Shown one piece after another: positions 7,684 through 14,772 of a stretch of 32,549 nucleotides of DNA; position 1 is the first letter of the stretch, and the number at the start of each line of letters is the position of its first letter. A program made the translations under genes and the position numbers. The stretch is from the NCBI GenBank assembly GCA_036399695.1, contig DASWMP010000379.1, forward strand, positions 1 to 32,549, read 5' to 3'. The notes under the pieces were generated by a model. That model worked only from the letters and a program-made list of their open reading frames with translations, made no database searches and was not told where the DNA came from. Source of the stretch: DASVEE01 sp036399695 (GTDB lineage: Bacteria; Acidobacteriota; Thermoanaerobaculia; Gp7-AA8).

Positions 7684-8373
7684 ATGCTCACGACCTGGCT
7701 CGGCGACATCGGCCGCGAGAGGTTCTTCGCGGACCACTTCCAGCAGGCGCCGTTCGCCCAGCCGGCGACGGCGAGGAGCGCCATCCCGTTCCTCCGCTGG
7801 CGCACGATCGAAGCCGTCATGGCCTCCGGCGCCGACATGCTCGTGGTCCGCGACGCGAAGCTCCGTCGCGAGCCGAGTCCCGAGAACTTCTACGACGCGC
7901 TGGCCCTCTTCAACGACGGCTGGTCGCTCGTCTTCCGCCGCTGCGAGAAACATGAGCCGGGACTGCGGGCGCTGGCCGACTCTTTCGCGGCGGAGCTCGA
8001 AGGGGACGTCTCGATTCAGCTCTACCTGACGCCCGCCAATCATCACAGCTTCAGTTGGCACTACGACTGTGAAGACGTCTTCATCGCGCAGACCGGCGGG
8101 GTGAAGGAGTACTACCTGCGCCGCAACACGGTGAACCCGGAGCCGACACTCGACGCGATGCCGAAAGACATGCACTACGAGCAGGAGACGACGCCGACGA
8201 TCGCCTCCACGCTCATTACCGGCGACTGCCTCTACATCCCGCGGGGCTGGTGGCACGTGGCGCGCGCGCTGGAGGATTCGCTCTCGATCTCCGTGGGCGT
8301 GCTCAGTCCCGCGGCGGCGACACGCAAAGGGGCGCAACTCGCGGCTTCGTCAGCACCAAATCGCCAGCCGTGA
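7684..8373 (+). CDS. JmjC/cupin-fold Fe(II)/2-oxoglutarate oxygenase-like protein
   Basis: 229 aa from the ATG at 7684. The double-stranded beta-helix metal triad is visible: H126-Y-D128 (S-W-H-Y-D-C-E-D) and H191 (R-G-W-W-H-V-A), within P-x-G-W-W-H as in the cupin_8/ribosomal-oxygenase group. Such enzymes hydroxylate protein side chains (ribosomal proteins or others); the substrate is not predictable here. The gene begins 58 bases after dnaE2 on the same strand and may be cotranscribed with it. No strong ribosome site precedes the chosen ATG. The frame extends 32 codons upstream into the end of dnaE2, so the start is not certain. Confidence 0.75.
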   Translation: MLTTWLGDIGRERFFADHFQQAPFAQPATARSAIPFLRWRTIEAVMASGADMLVVRDAKLRREPSPENFYDALALFNDGWSLVFRRCEKHEPGLRALADSFAAELEGDVSIQLYLTPANHHSFSWHYDCEDVFIAQTGGVKEYYLRRNTVNPEPTLDAMPKDMHYEQETTPTIASTLITGDCLYIPRGWWHVARALEDSLSISVGVLSPAAATRKGAQLAASSAPNRQP

Positions 8374-8397
8374 CGCGCATACCATTACGATAGGGCG

Positions 8398-8829
8398 ATG
8401 CTGCTCTTCCTGATGCTGCTCGTGGCCGCGCCGCCGGCCGAAGGGACGCTGACGGTCAACGGCCAGACCGCCGCCCTCCGTTACGCGTACGCCGTCTCCT
8501 GCCCGAATCCGTTCCACAAGACCAGGCGCGATACGCGCGTGATCCTCGCCGACCGCAAGCTCTCCGCGACGGATGAAGCCGCACTCGGCCGCATCGCCGG
8601 GCTGAACGCGATCGTCCTGCAGGTCACCTGGGACAAACGGATCATCGGCTGCACGGTCTTCAGCCCCCACCTGCGCAAAGGGATCCCCATCGCCGGGATC
8701 GGAATGCAGAAACTGGTGACGCGCGTGTTCGTCCCCGGCCGCATCGCCGGAAGGCTGCTCATGGAGCAGCCGGAGGTTTATGCCGGCAATGTGTACCGGT
8801 ATGACGTGTCGTTCGATGTGATCCACTGA
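8398..8829 (+). CDS. Secreted protein of unknown function
   Basis: 143 aa. Residues 1-16 form a short signal peptide (M-L-L-F-L-M-L-L-V-A-A-P-P-A). The mature part is beta-rich, with two cysteines (in S-C-P-N-P and G-C-T-V-F) that could form a disulphide in the periplasm. I recognise no family. It starts 24 bases after the oxygenase gene and is probably in the same transcript. A GATRGGAC-type hairpin follows its stop. Confidence 0.65.
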   Translation: MLLFLMLLVAAPPAEGTLTVNGQTAALRYAYAVSCPNPFHKTRRDTRVILADRKLSATDEAALGRIAGLNAIVLQVTWDKRIIGCTVFSPHLRKGIPIAGIGMQKLVTRVFVPGRIAGRLLMEQPEVYAGNVYRYDVSFDVIH

Positions 8830-8862
8830 GGACACGATAGGACCGATAGGTCCTGTTCTCGA
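8829..8862. repeat. Dispersed GATRGGAC palindrome, copy 2 (small hairpin)
   Basis: AGGACC-GATA-GGTCCT (8839-8854) is a perfect 6-bp stem with a 4-base loop inside a GAGGAC...GTTCTC outer pairing. It lies directly after the stop of the secreted-protein gene. There is no T-tract, so it is a weak terminator candidate at best. Confidence 0.5.
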
Positions 8863-8957
8863 TCGACACCAAACCTTCACCTCCATCGAGCGCTCGAATC
8901 TGCATCGGTGGCAATGACCTTGCTTCTCCCCGGGCCGAAGGATTGGTGCCCGAGGAA

Positions 8958-9341
8958 ATGACTAAGAACCGCATCCTGGTCGTCGATGATGACGACGCCA
9001 TCCGGACGATGGTCGAGAGGGTGCTTCGACGCGAGAAGTTCGAGGTCGAAAGCGCACGCGACGGCTTCGAAGCCATCGAGAAGCTCTCCCGTAACGACTA
9101 CGGAACGGTTCTCCTCGATCTGATGATGCCCCGCATCGACGGGCATGGCGTCCTTCGTTACCTCGAAGAAGAGCGCCCCGCGCCCCGTCCCTCGGTGATC
9201 ATCATGACGGCCAACCTCCCGGGCGCCGAAGGCACCACCACCGCCAAGCCCGTCTTCCGCGTTCTCCCCAAACCCTTCGATATCGGCGAGCTCGTCACGC
9301 ATGTAAAGCAGTGTCACGAGCAGGAGTCGCAGAGCGCGTAA
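8958..9341 (+). CDS. Single-domain response regulator (CheY/receiver)
   Basis: 127 aa, receiver domain only. The acidic pocket is D10-D13 (V-V-D-D-D-D), the phospho-acceptor is D54 (L-L-D-L-M-M-P), the conserved Thr is T84 (M-T-A) and Lys is K105 (L-P-K-P-F). There is no output domain, so it probably works by protein-protein contact in a phosphorelay. The ATG at 8958 is preceded by GAGGAA at 5-6 bases and is preferred over an in-frame GTG/TTG slightly upstream. No histidine kinase is adjacent. It converges on the lasso operon across an 89-base gap. Confidence 0.9.
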   Translation: MTKNRILVVDDDDAIRTMVERVLRREKFEVESARDGFEAIEKLSRNDYGTVLLDLMMPRIDGHGVLRYLEEERPAPRPSVIIMTANLPGAEGTTTAKPVFRVLPKPFDIGELVTHVKQCHEQESQSA

Positions 9342-9430
9342 GGGCTGGTTTTCGGTTTTTGGTTTTCGGTTGGTCGAAGCGGTGACTGAGCGCAGCACCA
9401 AAAACCCAACATCCAACAACAGTCTCCCCC
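9342..9430. repeat. GGTTTTCGG/CCAAAAACC inverted-repeat spacer between convergent genes
   Basis: Repeated GGTTTT(C/T)GG units (9347-9372) face CCAAAAACCCAAC at 9398-9410. They could form an imperfect hairpin between the response-regulator stop and the RRE-gene stop. It may serve both as terminator and as a remnant of a dispersed palindrome. Confidence 0.4.
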
Positions 9431-9697
9431 CTACTTCACCAACCCCCGCTCCTCCAGTTCCGCCACCAGCCGCTCCAGATCCTCCTCGGCGGTGGCGCGC
9501 TCCACTTCGTACTCCTGGGTGAGCGCCTCGACGATGGTCCCGAGCGTTTTGCCTTCGGCGGCGAGGTGCCAGATGCGGGCGCCGGTGGGGTCGAGGCCGT
9601 AGTAGAGGCCTCGGTCGTAGTCGAGGAGGACGAGCTCCTCCCCTACGGTCTTGAAGATCACCCCTTCGGCTGGTTGCAGCGTGCGGTGGGGATTCAT
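9431..9697 (-). CDS. PqqD-like RiPP recognition element of the lasso-peptide system (B1)
   Basis: 88 aa, the size of free-standing PqqD/RRE proteins. It shows the typical beta-strand and winged-helix pattern: L-V-L-L-D-Y-D-R-G-L-Y-Y-G-L-D, A-R-I-W-H-L, and a C-terminal helix E-R-L-V-A-E-L-E-E-R-G-L-V. B1 proteins bind the lasso leader peptide (the YxxP region) and present it to the B2 protease. The ATG overlaps the kinase stop by four bases (ATGA). It is the last gene of the operon. Confidence 0.88.
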   Translation of the reverse strand: MNPHRTLQPAEGVIFKTVGEELVLLDYDRGLYYGLDPTGARIWHLAAEGKTLGTIVEALTQEYEVERATAEEDLERLVAELEERGLVK

Positions 9698-10647
9698 CGG
9701 ACGGCTTCCTCGATGAGGTCGCAGACTTCACCGGCGCGGCTGAGGTCGTCCGGGGCGATGAGCTCGCGGACCGGGACGCTGCTCGCGAGCTCCGTCACCT
9801 GCGCCAGCTCCCTCTCGCGCATCGAGCGGTCGAGGGCGTGCGTCATCGAGGCGTGCTTCAGCAGGGCGATGGCCGCCTCGTGGCCGTGTACCTCGCGCAT
9901 TGAAGGCGTGGCGTTGCGGCCGGCGAGGAAGAAGATCCCTCCGAGCGGTGCGGCGGCGGTGGCGAAGCGGTAGTCGCCCGCCGTGAGGTCGACGAAGCGT
10001 TTGGTCCAGGTCGGCGTGAGCAGCGGGAGCGCGTCGGGAGCGCCGAACATCGACGCTGCCACGTCCGACCAGAGCCGAAGACGCGGGTACCCCGGCAGGA
10101 CGAAGGAGACGCCGTCACGCCAGACGATCGGCGCCACGTCATCGGTGATCGCCGTGACGCCTCGCCGTGCGAACTGCGTGGCCGTGGTCGACTTGCCGTG
10201 TCCGGCATTGCCGGCGATGAGGAACGCTTTGCCGCCGAGGCAGACGCCGCTGGCGTGCAGGGCCAGCGTGCCGCGGAGACGGAGCAGATACGCCAGGATC
10301 GGCCCGAGGAGATACGTGGCGGCATCCTGCGGCGTCGAGTCGGACGTCCAGGTGCACCAGATCTCGTCGCGTGTGAGGACGAAGCGGGTGCCGTCGCGGT
10401 AATCGATGGCGTACGCCGGACCGTCGCTGTCGGCCGCGGTCCGGCGGATCACGACCGTCGCGACGCGCGACTCGGGATCGAGATCTCCTTCGTGGACGAT
10501 GATGTCCGCATCGACGGACGGCAGTCGTTCGTTCAGATGAATCGTGCAGTCGGGATTGGTGGAGAGGGGCGCAGCGAGAGGCACGAGGCCGTCGATCGGG
10601 GCGGTCGCGCGGACCGTGAGGCCGTAAACGCGATGGAAAGCCGTCAG
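9694..10647 (-). CDS. HPr-kinase-like lasso precursor kinase
   Basis: Walker A G-N-A-G-H-G-K-S-T is preceded by L-A-L-H-A-S-G-V, the pattern of HPr-kinase-like proteins in RiPP clusters. Related kinases (for example PadeK of the paeninodin cluster) phosphorylate the C-terminal hydroxyl residue of the precursor, and here the precursor ends in Thr. The open frame has an internal GTG at 10584, but the family's N-terminal V-Y-G-L-T-V-R-A segment lies upstream of it. I therefore place the start at CTG 10647, which overlaps the precursor stop as CTGA and gives 317 aa. An in-frame TAA lies about 30 bases further upstream with no ATG or GTG between. CTG initiation is inference. Confidence 0.85.
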   Translation of the reverse strand: MTAFHRVYGLTVRATAPIDGLVPLAAPLSTNPDCTIHLNERLPSVDADIIVHEGDLDPESRVATVVIRRTAADSDGPAYAIDYRDGTRFVLTRDEIWCTWTSDSTPQDAATYLLGPILAYLLRLRGTLALHASGVCLGGKAFLIAGNAGHGKSTTATQFARRGVTAITDDVAPIVWRDGVSFVLPGYPRLRLWSDVAASMFGAPDALPLLTPTWTKRFVDLTAGDYRFATAAAPLGGIFFLAGRNATPSMREVHGHEAAIALLKHASMTHALDRSMRERELAQVTELASSVPVRELIAPDDLSRAGEVCDLIEEAVR

Positions 10648-10778
10648 GTGCGATTTCCCGCGGCGTTGTTGCCGCCGTCTTTATTCTTGTTCGTGCCGTT
10701 CTCGCGCGTCAAATCGCGGACCGACCCGTACACCACGAGCCGAGGCTTCTGGTACGCCTTCCTTTCCGCTTTTCTCAT
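10644..10778 (-). CDS. Lasso peptide precursor (44 aa)
   Basis: This short gene lies in the only gap of the operon, between cyclase and kinase. The leader (residues 1-25) carries Y9-x2-P12-x-L14-x3-G18-x5-T24, the signature recognised by lasso RRE/B2 proteins. With Thr at -2, cleavage after R25 leaves the core ENGTNKNKDGGNNAAGNRT (19 residues). Its sole internal acidic residue is Asp9, allowing a nine-residue macrolactam from the E1 amine to the D9 side chain. The C-terminal residue is Thr, a plausible kinase target. The ATG overlaps the cyclase stop (ATGA) and GGGA lies about 6 bases upstream. An N-terminal Glu is unusual; cleavage before G28 would instead give a G1-D7 ring. Confidence 0.88.
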   Translation of the reverse strand: MRKAERKAYQKPRLVVYGSVRDLTRENGTNKNKDGGNNAAGNRT

Positions 10779-12412
10779 GTATGTCCCTGGAGCCACTTTG
10801 CGAGGGCGACCGCGGCTGCCTGTTGCCGGATCGTCTCGTCAGAGAAACCTCTGCCTGAGCCCAGTTCATTGCAAAGGGTACGCCGGTCAACGAACTCATC
10901 CACTAGAGCGCTTTCCGACACCTCCCGGACCCAGCGCTCCGGCGTCCGCGGAAAGAGGACGAAGAGCGGATCGCCACGCAGCGGAGTCTTCGGACGAAGG
11001 CGTACCTCATCCGGCAGTAAGTCCTTGAGAACACGGCGCGCCAGGTCCTTCGAGGCAAAGTGCGGCATGGCGGGAAGGGAGAAGACGAAGTCGAGGACGC
11101 GGACGTCGAACCAGGGGGGGGCCACCTCGATCGCATGCCCCGTCGCGCCGGGGTCATAGCCCTCGAAAACGGCAGACCAGACCGGTTGGGAAAGCAGGCG
11201 ATGCGCGTCTGCACGCCAGCCATGTGTCCGGAAATCGGACGGTGGCGGAGTGCTGCCGAAGCCGGCGGCGAGATCGGGGTGGAGCCAAGGGGGGATCGGC
11301 GCACTCTGTGCGCCTGTACGCGGGTGACGTACACCCCAGCGGTCGAGCAGGCGCAGGAGACGCGAGCGGAGCAGGAATGGCGGCAGGCGGCGCCTCGTGG
11401 CCGCGAAGCCGATCGCATCCGCGGCGAAGCGCACCCAACGGCCGCGGCGCAGCAGGTTGAAAAAGTAGTCGTGGGATTCGTAGAGGGCGGCGTCCCCTCC
11501 CTGCCCCGTCAGCAGCACGTCGCCATGCATCGCCGCGCGGCCGATGAAGTCGTTCAGCACGACGCTGAAGGGATCGGCGTACGGTTCGAGCCCCCGCACG
11601 GCGCGCGATTCCCAGCCGTCGAACGGCTGCACGTGCGCGCACTCCTGCAGTTCGTGCGGCAGGCCGAGCGCTCGAGCCGCAAGCGTGGCGTAGTGGCGCT
11701 CCACGTCGGGGATCAGCGGATCCCAGACCGTCGTGATGGCGGTCCCCCGGCCGCCGCCGGCGACGAGCGTGGCGGCGATGGTCGTCGAGTCGATGCCGCC
11801 GCTCAGGCCGACCGCGACCTCTCCCCTCGCCCGTTCGCGGACGGCCGTACCGAGAATCTGGCGGAAGCGGTCGAGCGCCTCGTCCGGACCGATGCGCAGC
11901 GGTTCCTCGCGGAACGGCAGCGACCACCAGCGTTCGATGCGAATTCCATTCGCGGTGGCGATGAGGCGATGCGCCGGCGGCACGCGATGGATCTGCCTGT
12001 AGACGGTGTGTTGCAGATCGGTGTTGTAGCCGTGCGCGAAGAAATCGGCGATGGCGTCGCGGTTCAGCTCCCGCTGGTGGAACGGCGCGTCGATGAGCGT
12101 CGGGAAGTCGTTCGTGACAACGAGCGTGCCGTTCCATGTCGCGTAAAAGAGCGGCCGGATGCCGATGCGGTCGCGCGCCGCGAAGAGCCGCCGCCGCGCG
12201 CCGTCCCACACGGCGAACGAGAACTCGTGCGGGAAGTGCCCGGCGCAGTCCTCTCCCCAGCGGGCATACGCCTCCGCGACAGACAGTCCTTCTTCCGTCA
12301 GCGGGACGCGGTGCGTCACAGGACGCCGTGCGAGCAACCGTTGCAGTTCGCCGAGCAGGAGAGGATCGACCGGCTGGCCGTCGAAGCGGACCGCGAGGAC
12401 GAAGCCGCTCAT
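10775..12412 (-). CDS. Asparagine-synthetase-like lasso cyclase (C)
   Basis: 545 aa. The C-terminal synthetase domain has the ATP-pyrophosphatase loop S-G-G-I-D-S-T at residues 204-210 and later signatures such as T-G-Q-G-G-D-A. Residues 1-165 resemble the class II amidotransferase fold (F-A-V-W-D, R-D-R-I-G-I-R-P-L-F-Y) but begin M-S-G, without the nucleophile Cys2. Glutamine hydrolysis is therefore not expected. Lasso cyclases adenylate the ring Asp/Glu and close the macrolactam with the freed N-terminus, needing no ammonia. Start at 12412 is fixed by ATGA overlap with the B2 gene and by the M-S-G-F-V-L-A-V strand. The stop overlaps the precursor start. Confidence 0.92.
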   Translation of the reverse strand: MSGFVLAVRFDGQPVDPLLLGELQRLLARRPVTHRVPLTEEGLSVAEAYARWGEDCAGHFPHEFSFAVWDGARRRLFAARDRIGIRPLFYATWNGTLVVTNDFPTLIDAPFHQRELNRDAIADFFAHGYNTDLQHTVYRQIHRVPPAHRLIATANGIRIERWWSLPFREEPLRIGPDEALDRFRQILGTAVRERARGEVAVGLSGGIDSTTIAATLVAGGGRGTAITTVWDPLIPDVERHYATLAARALGLPHELQECAHVQPFDGWESRAVRGLEPYADPFSVVLNDFIGRAAMHGDVLLTGQGGDAALYESHDYFFNLLRRGRWVRFAADAIGFAATRRRLPPFLLRSRLLRLLDRWGVRHPRTGAQSAPIPPWLHPDLAAGFGSTPPPSDFRTHGWRADAHRLLSQPVWSAVFEGYDPGATGHAIEVAPPWFDVRVLDFVFSLPAMPHFASKDLARRVLKDLLPDEVRLRPKTPLRGDPLFVLFPRTPERWVREVSESALVDEFVDRRTLCNELGSGRGFSDETIRQQAAAVALAKWLQGHT

Positions 12413-12798
12413 TCGGAGAGCAGCACCGGTGCGTCGAACGGGGTGAAGCCGGGCGCGCCGTCGTCGAGGAGCACCGTCCCGGCGTGCTCGATCCAGGCGT
12501 GCGCGGCGAAGGCCTCGCCGGTGCGGACGCCGATGCGCAGCGTGGCGCCGAGGTTCGCCCGATCGAGCAGCCACCAGAGAGCCATGGCCCGGTCGAGGCA
12601 GTTCGTGCTGAAGGGCACGCGCCGCACGGCACTTTGCAGTTCGCCGGCGATACGCTGCGCGCGGGCAACATCGTGCGGCCGCCGCCGCGGCAGACGTTGA
12701 ATGGCGCTGCGCCGGATGCGCGCCAGCCCACCGCCGCCCAGAGCCAGCTTCGCGATCAGCAGATAGAGCGCCGCACGCAGGACGCGCAGCCGCCTCAT
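12409..12798 (-). CDS. Transglutaminase-like lasso leader peptidase (B2)
   Basis: 129 aa, typical for free-standing B2. Catalytic residues of the transglutaminase-like fold are visible: C67 (S-T-N-C-L-D-R-A), H100 (A-A-H-A-W-I-E) and D112/D113 (L-L-D-D-G). The enzyme cuts the leader from the precursor after RRE-assisted binding, freeing the amine for cyclisation. A longer frame exists upstream, but the ATG at 12798 overlaps the nucleotidyltransferase stop (ATGA) and starts the family's R-L-R-V-L-R-A-A helix, so it is chosen. Confidence 0.92.
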   Translation of the reverse strand: MRRLRVLRAALYLLIAKLALGGGGLARIRRSAIQRLPRRRPHDVARAQRIAGELQSAVRRVPFSTNCLDRAMALWWLLDRANLGATLRIGVRTGEAFAAHAWIEHAGTVLLDDGAPGFTPFDAPVLLSE

Positions 12799-13823
12799 AC
12801 CCCTGCCTTCCGGAACAGCCTGGCCATGCCACGCACAGCACGCCACACGTACAGCAGCGGCAGCGGCGCACGGACGTGGCTGAAGCTGGCGCGCATGAAG
12901 GCGCGCGGCGGAAACGCGAGCTGCCCCAGCCGCTGCAGACGCGCGCGCCACGGCAGCGACCGCAGATCCGCGAGCAGCACGCCGCCGCGGCTCTTCGCCG
13001 CGAGATAGACGCGCGTCGGCTCCTCGCGTCCCAGTTCGCCAGGCGACAAAAACTCCTCCGCGCGCGGGCCGCGCACGCCGAGCCACTCTTCCGTCACCTC
13101 GACCGAGCGCAGACAGACGCCGACGACGCCCCGCTCCGCCGCGAGCCGCCAGAAGCGGGCGTGCTCCTCGCGCGGCATCGCGCCGCGCAGCAGATGGATG
13201 TCGACGAGCCAGATCAGCCGCTCGTCGTCGTGATGGTGGGCGATGCGGTGGATACAGGCATGCAGCAGCGCCTCGGCGCGCGGCAGACCGAACGCCAGTG
13301 CCGAAATGCGAGGCAGCGGATTCGCGCGCGGGCGGAGCTCCGCGGCCGTGAGCGTGCCGGCGAAGAGCGCCTGATTCGCGATCTCCCAGTGCACGTCGTA
13401 GGCGTGCTCGACGCCGAAGTCATCGGCGCGCAGGAAGAGCTGCTGGCGAAGGCCATGCTCGTCGCCGCTCGTGATCCGCTCGCGGAAGCCCAGCTCGCGG
13501 AAGACGTCGCGAACCGCCTCCATCTCGCCGCGGGCGACGAGGAGGTCGACGTCTCCGCGCGGACGCTGTTCGGGGGCATCGTAGAGGTCGTACGCGAGTG
13601 CCGTCCCCTTCAGGATCAGCGGCTGGATGCCGCGCGCGTGGAGCGCCGTCAGCACCTTGCGGAGATCGGCCAGCCGGAGCGGCTCGACGGCGGCCGCGCG
13701 CAGGGCCGTATCCCGAAGCGCGGGCAGCGCCATCGAGGCGAACACGAGCGGCGCCAGACCGTGCTCTTCCAGAGCGGACGGCCCGAGGCGGACTGCGAGA
13801 GCGTTCACGTCGAGGTCTCTCAT
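12795..13823 (-). CDS. Lasso-cluster nucleotidyltransferase-fold tailoring protein
   Basis: 342 aa. Residues about 68-96 carry the nucleotidyltransferase signature of the NTP_transf_5 family: L-K-G-T-A-L, then R-P-R-G-D-V-D-L-L-V, whose two Asp would bind metal. Such proteins recur in kinase-containing lasso clusters and have been linked to further modification of the phosphorylated C-terminus, as in the pseudomycoidin cluster; that role is inferred here. A C-terminal helical region contains H-H-H-D-D-E-R. It is the first gene of the operon and its ATG is 40 bases from a divergent small membrane-protein gene. No strong promoter hexamers are evident in that gap. Confidence 0.85.
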   Translation of the reverse strand: MRDLDVNALAVRLGPSALEEHGLAPLVFASMALPALRDTALRAAAVEPLRLADLRKVLTALHARGIQPLILKGTALAYDLYDAPEQRPRGDVDLLVARGEMEAVRDVFRELGFRERITSGDEHGLRQQLFLRADDFGVEHAYDVHWEIANQALFAGTLTAAELRPRANPLPRISALAFGLPRAEALLHACIHRIAHHHDDERLIWLVDIHLLRGAMPREEHARFWRLAAERGVVGVCLRSVEVTEEWLGVRGPRAEEFLSPGELGREEPTRVYLAAKSRGGVLLADLRSLPWRARLQRLGQLAFPPRAFMRASFSHVRAPLPLLYVWRAVRGMARLFRKAGV

Positions 13824-13863
13824 GCTGGCCGGAATGTTGCTAAATCAGGAGGGAGGCGGCCCG

Positions 13864-14049
13864 ATGTCCTCTTTGATTGTGATACTCGTTGTTCTTGTTT
13901 GCGTTGCCCTCGCGGTGGCGCTTGCGTATCTGCCGATGCGGCTCCTGGTCGGACAGATGGCTCGAAACATGGTGCACTTCATCCAGCGTCAGCGCGACCG
14001 TCGTCGTGTCGACCGCGAAACGCCGGACCGGCGTAAGACTACGACTTGA
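13864..14049 (+). CDS. Small single-pass membrane protein (61 aa)
   Basis: Residues 4-30 form one hydrophobic helix (L-I-V-I-L-V-V-L-V-C-V-A-L-A-V-A-L-A-Y-L) followed by a strongly basic cytoplasmic tail rich in Arg, Asp and Lys. An excellent AGGAGGG site (13849-13855) precedes the ATG at 13864, so an earlier in-frame ATG within the gap is rejected. It is divergent from the lasso operon by 40 bases, and its last 11 bases overlap the 3' end of the convergent TlpA gene. The family is unknown; a link to lasso export or immunity would be speculation. Confidence 0.65.
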   Translation: MSSLIVILVVLVCVALAVALAYLPMRLLVGQMARNMVHFIQRQRDRRRVDRETPDRRKTTT

Positions 14050-14629
14050 GCGCCGCGTCGATGGCGCGCATCAGCTCCGGGTCTTTCTTCGTGACCAGTC
14101 CCTGATTCTTCCAGACGATCTTCCCCTTGCGGTCGAGCAGCACGGTCGTCGGCAGCACCGTCGTCTGTAGGACGTTGGCCAGCTTCCCCTCGGGATCGAG
14201 CACGATCGGATACGTCATCTTGTACTGATCGACGAACTTCTGGATCTCCGCGGCGGGATACTCGTCGACGCTCACCCCCACGACCTCGAACCCCTTCCCC
14301 GACAGCTCCTTGTGCAGCTCCTCGAGCTCCGGAATCTCCACCCGGCAGGGCCCGCACCACGTCGCCCAGAGGTTCAGCAGCACGACCTGTCCCTTCCGGT
14401 TGGCGATGTCGAAATGCTTGCCGTCGAGGTAATCGGCGGAGTACGCCGGCATCTGCTGGCCGATCTCGGTGCCGCTCGACGTCTCGGTTGCTGCGGTCGT
14501 GGTGGCGGTGGCCGGTGCAGTCGTGGTGGTCTGTGGCTGGGCGCCGCGCGTAGGGGCGGCGGGCTGCTCGGCACGTTTGCAGGCCGTCACGAGCAGCAGG
14601 AGCGAGAGGACATAGGAGAGTCTGGACAT
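14039..14629 (-). CDS. TlpA/ResA-like thioredoxin-fold lipoprotein
   Basis: 196 aa. A lipoprotein signal ends at the lipobox L-V-T-A-C (Cys17), followed by a low-complexity Thr/Ala/Pro linker to about residue 55. The thioredoxin domain has the redox site W-C-G-P-C (Cys92, Cys95), the downstream V-V-G-V-S-V-D-E-Y, and the cis-Pro region V-L-P-T-T-V-L. It should be anchored in the periplasm and reduce disulphides, for example in cytochrome c or other exported thiol proteins. Its upstream gap to rplY contains a GATRGGAC palindrome and the rplY terminator, so it has its own transcript. Confidence 0.9.
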   Translation of the reverse strand: MSRLSYVLSLLLLVTACKRAEQPAAPTRGAQPQTTTTAPATATTTAATETSSGTEIGQQMPAYSADYLDGKHFDIANRKGQVVLLNLWATWCGPCRVEIPELEELHKELSGKGFEVVGVSVDEYPAAEIQKFVDQYKMTYPIVLDPEGKLANVLQTTVLPTTVLLDRKGKIVWKNQGLVTKKDPELMRAIDAALKS

Positions 14630-14648
14630 CAGCGGGATTCTACCGGCA

Positions 14649-14761
14649 AACGATAGGACCTATGGGACCGATAGGACAGACGGGACCCATCGGAGCTACG
14701 CTATTTGTGACTGCGCCGTGGTTCCCATTGGTGGGTCATCGGTCCCACAGTTCCCATCGTT
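14649..14761. repeat. Dispersed GATRGGAC palindrome, copy 3
   Basis: The left arm at 14649-14672 (AACGATAGGACCTATGGGAC + CGAT) and right arm at 14738-14761 are reverse complements at 21 of 24 positions. Further GATAGGACAGACGGGACCC-type units lie inside the left half. The loop is about 65 bases. The element fills the gap between the rplY terminator and the start of the TlpA gene. Confidence 0.75.
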
Positions 14762-14772
14762 CCCCGGTCGGG

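Noticed and set aside
12799..13086. Longer N-terminus for the B2 protease (start at 13086)
   Set aside because: It would overlap nearly 300 bases of the nucleotidyltransferase; the ATG at 12798 fits the ATGA overlap and family length.
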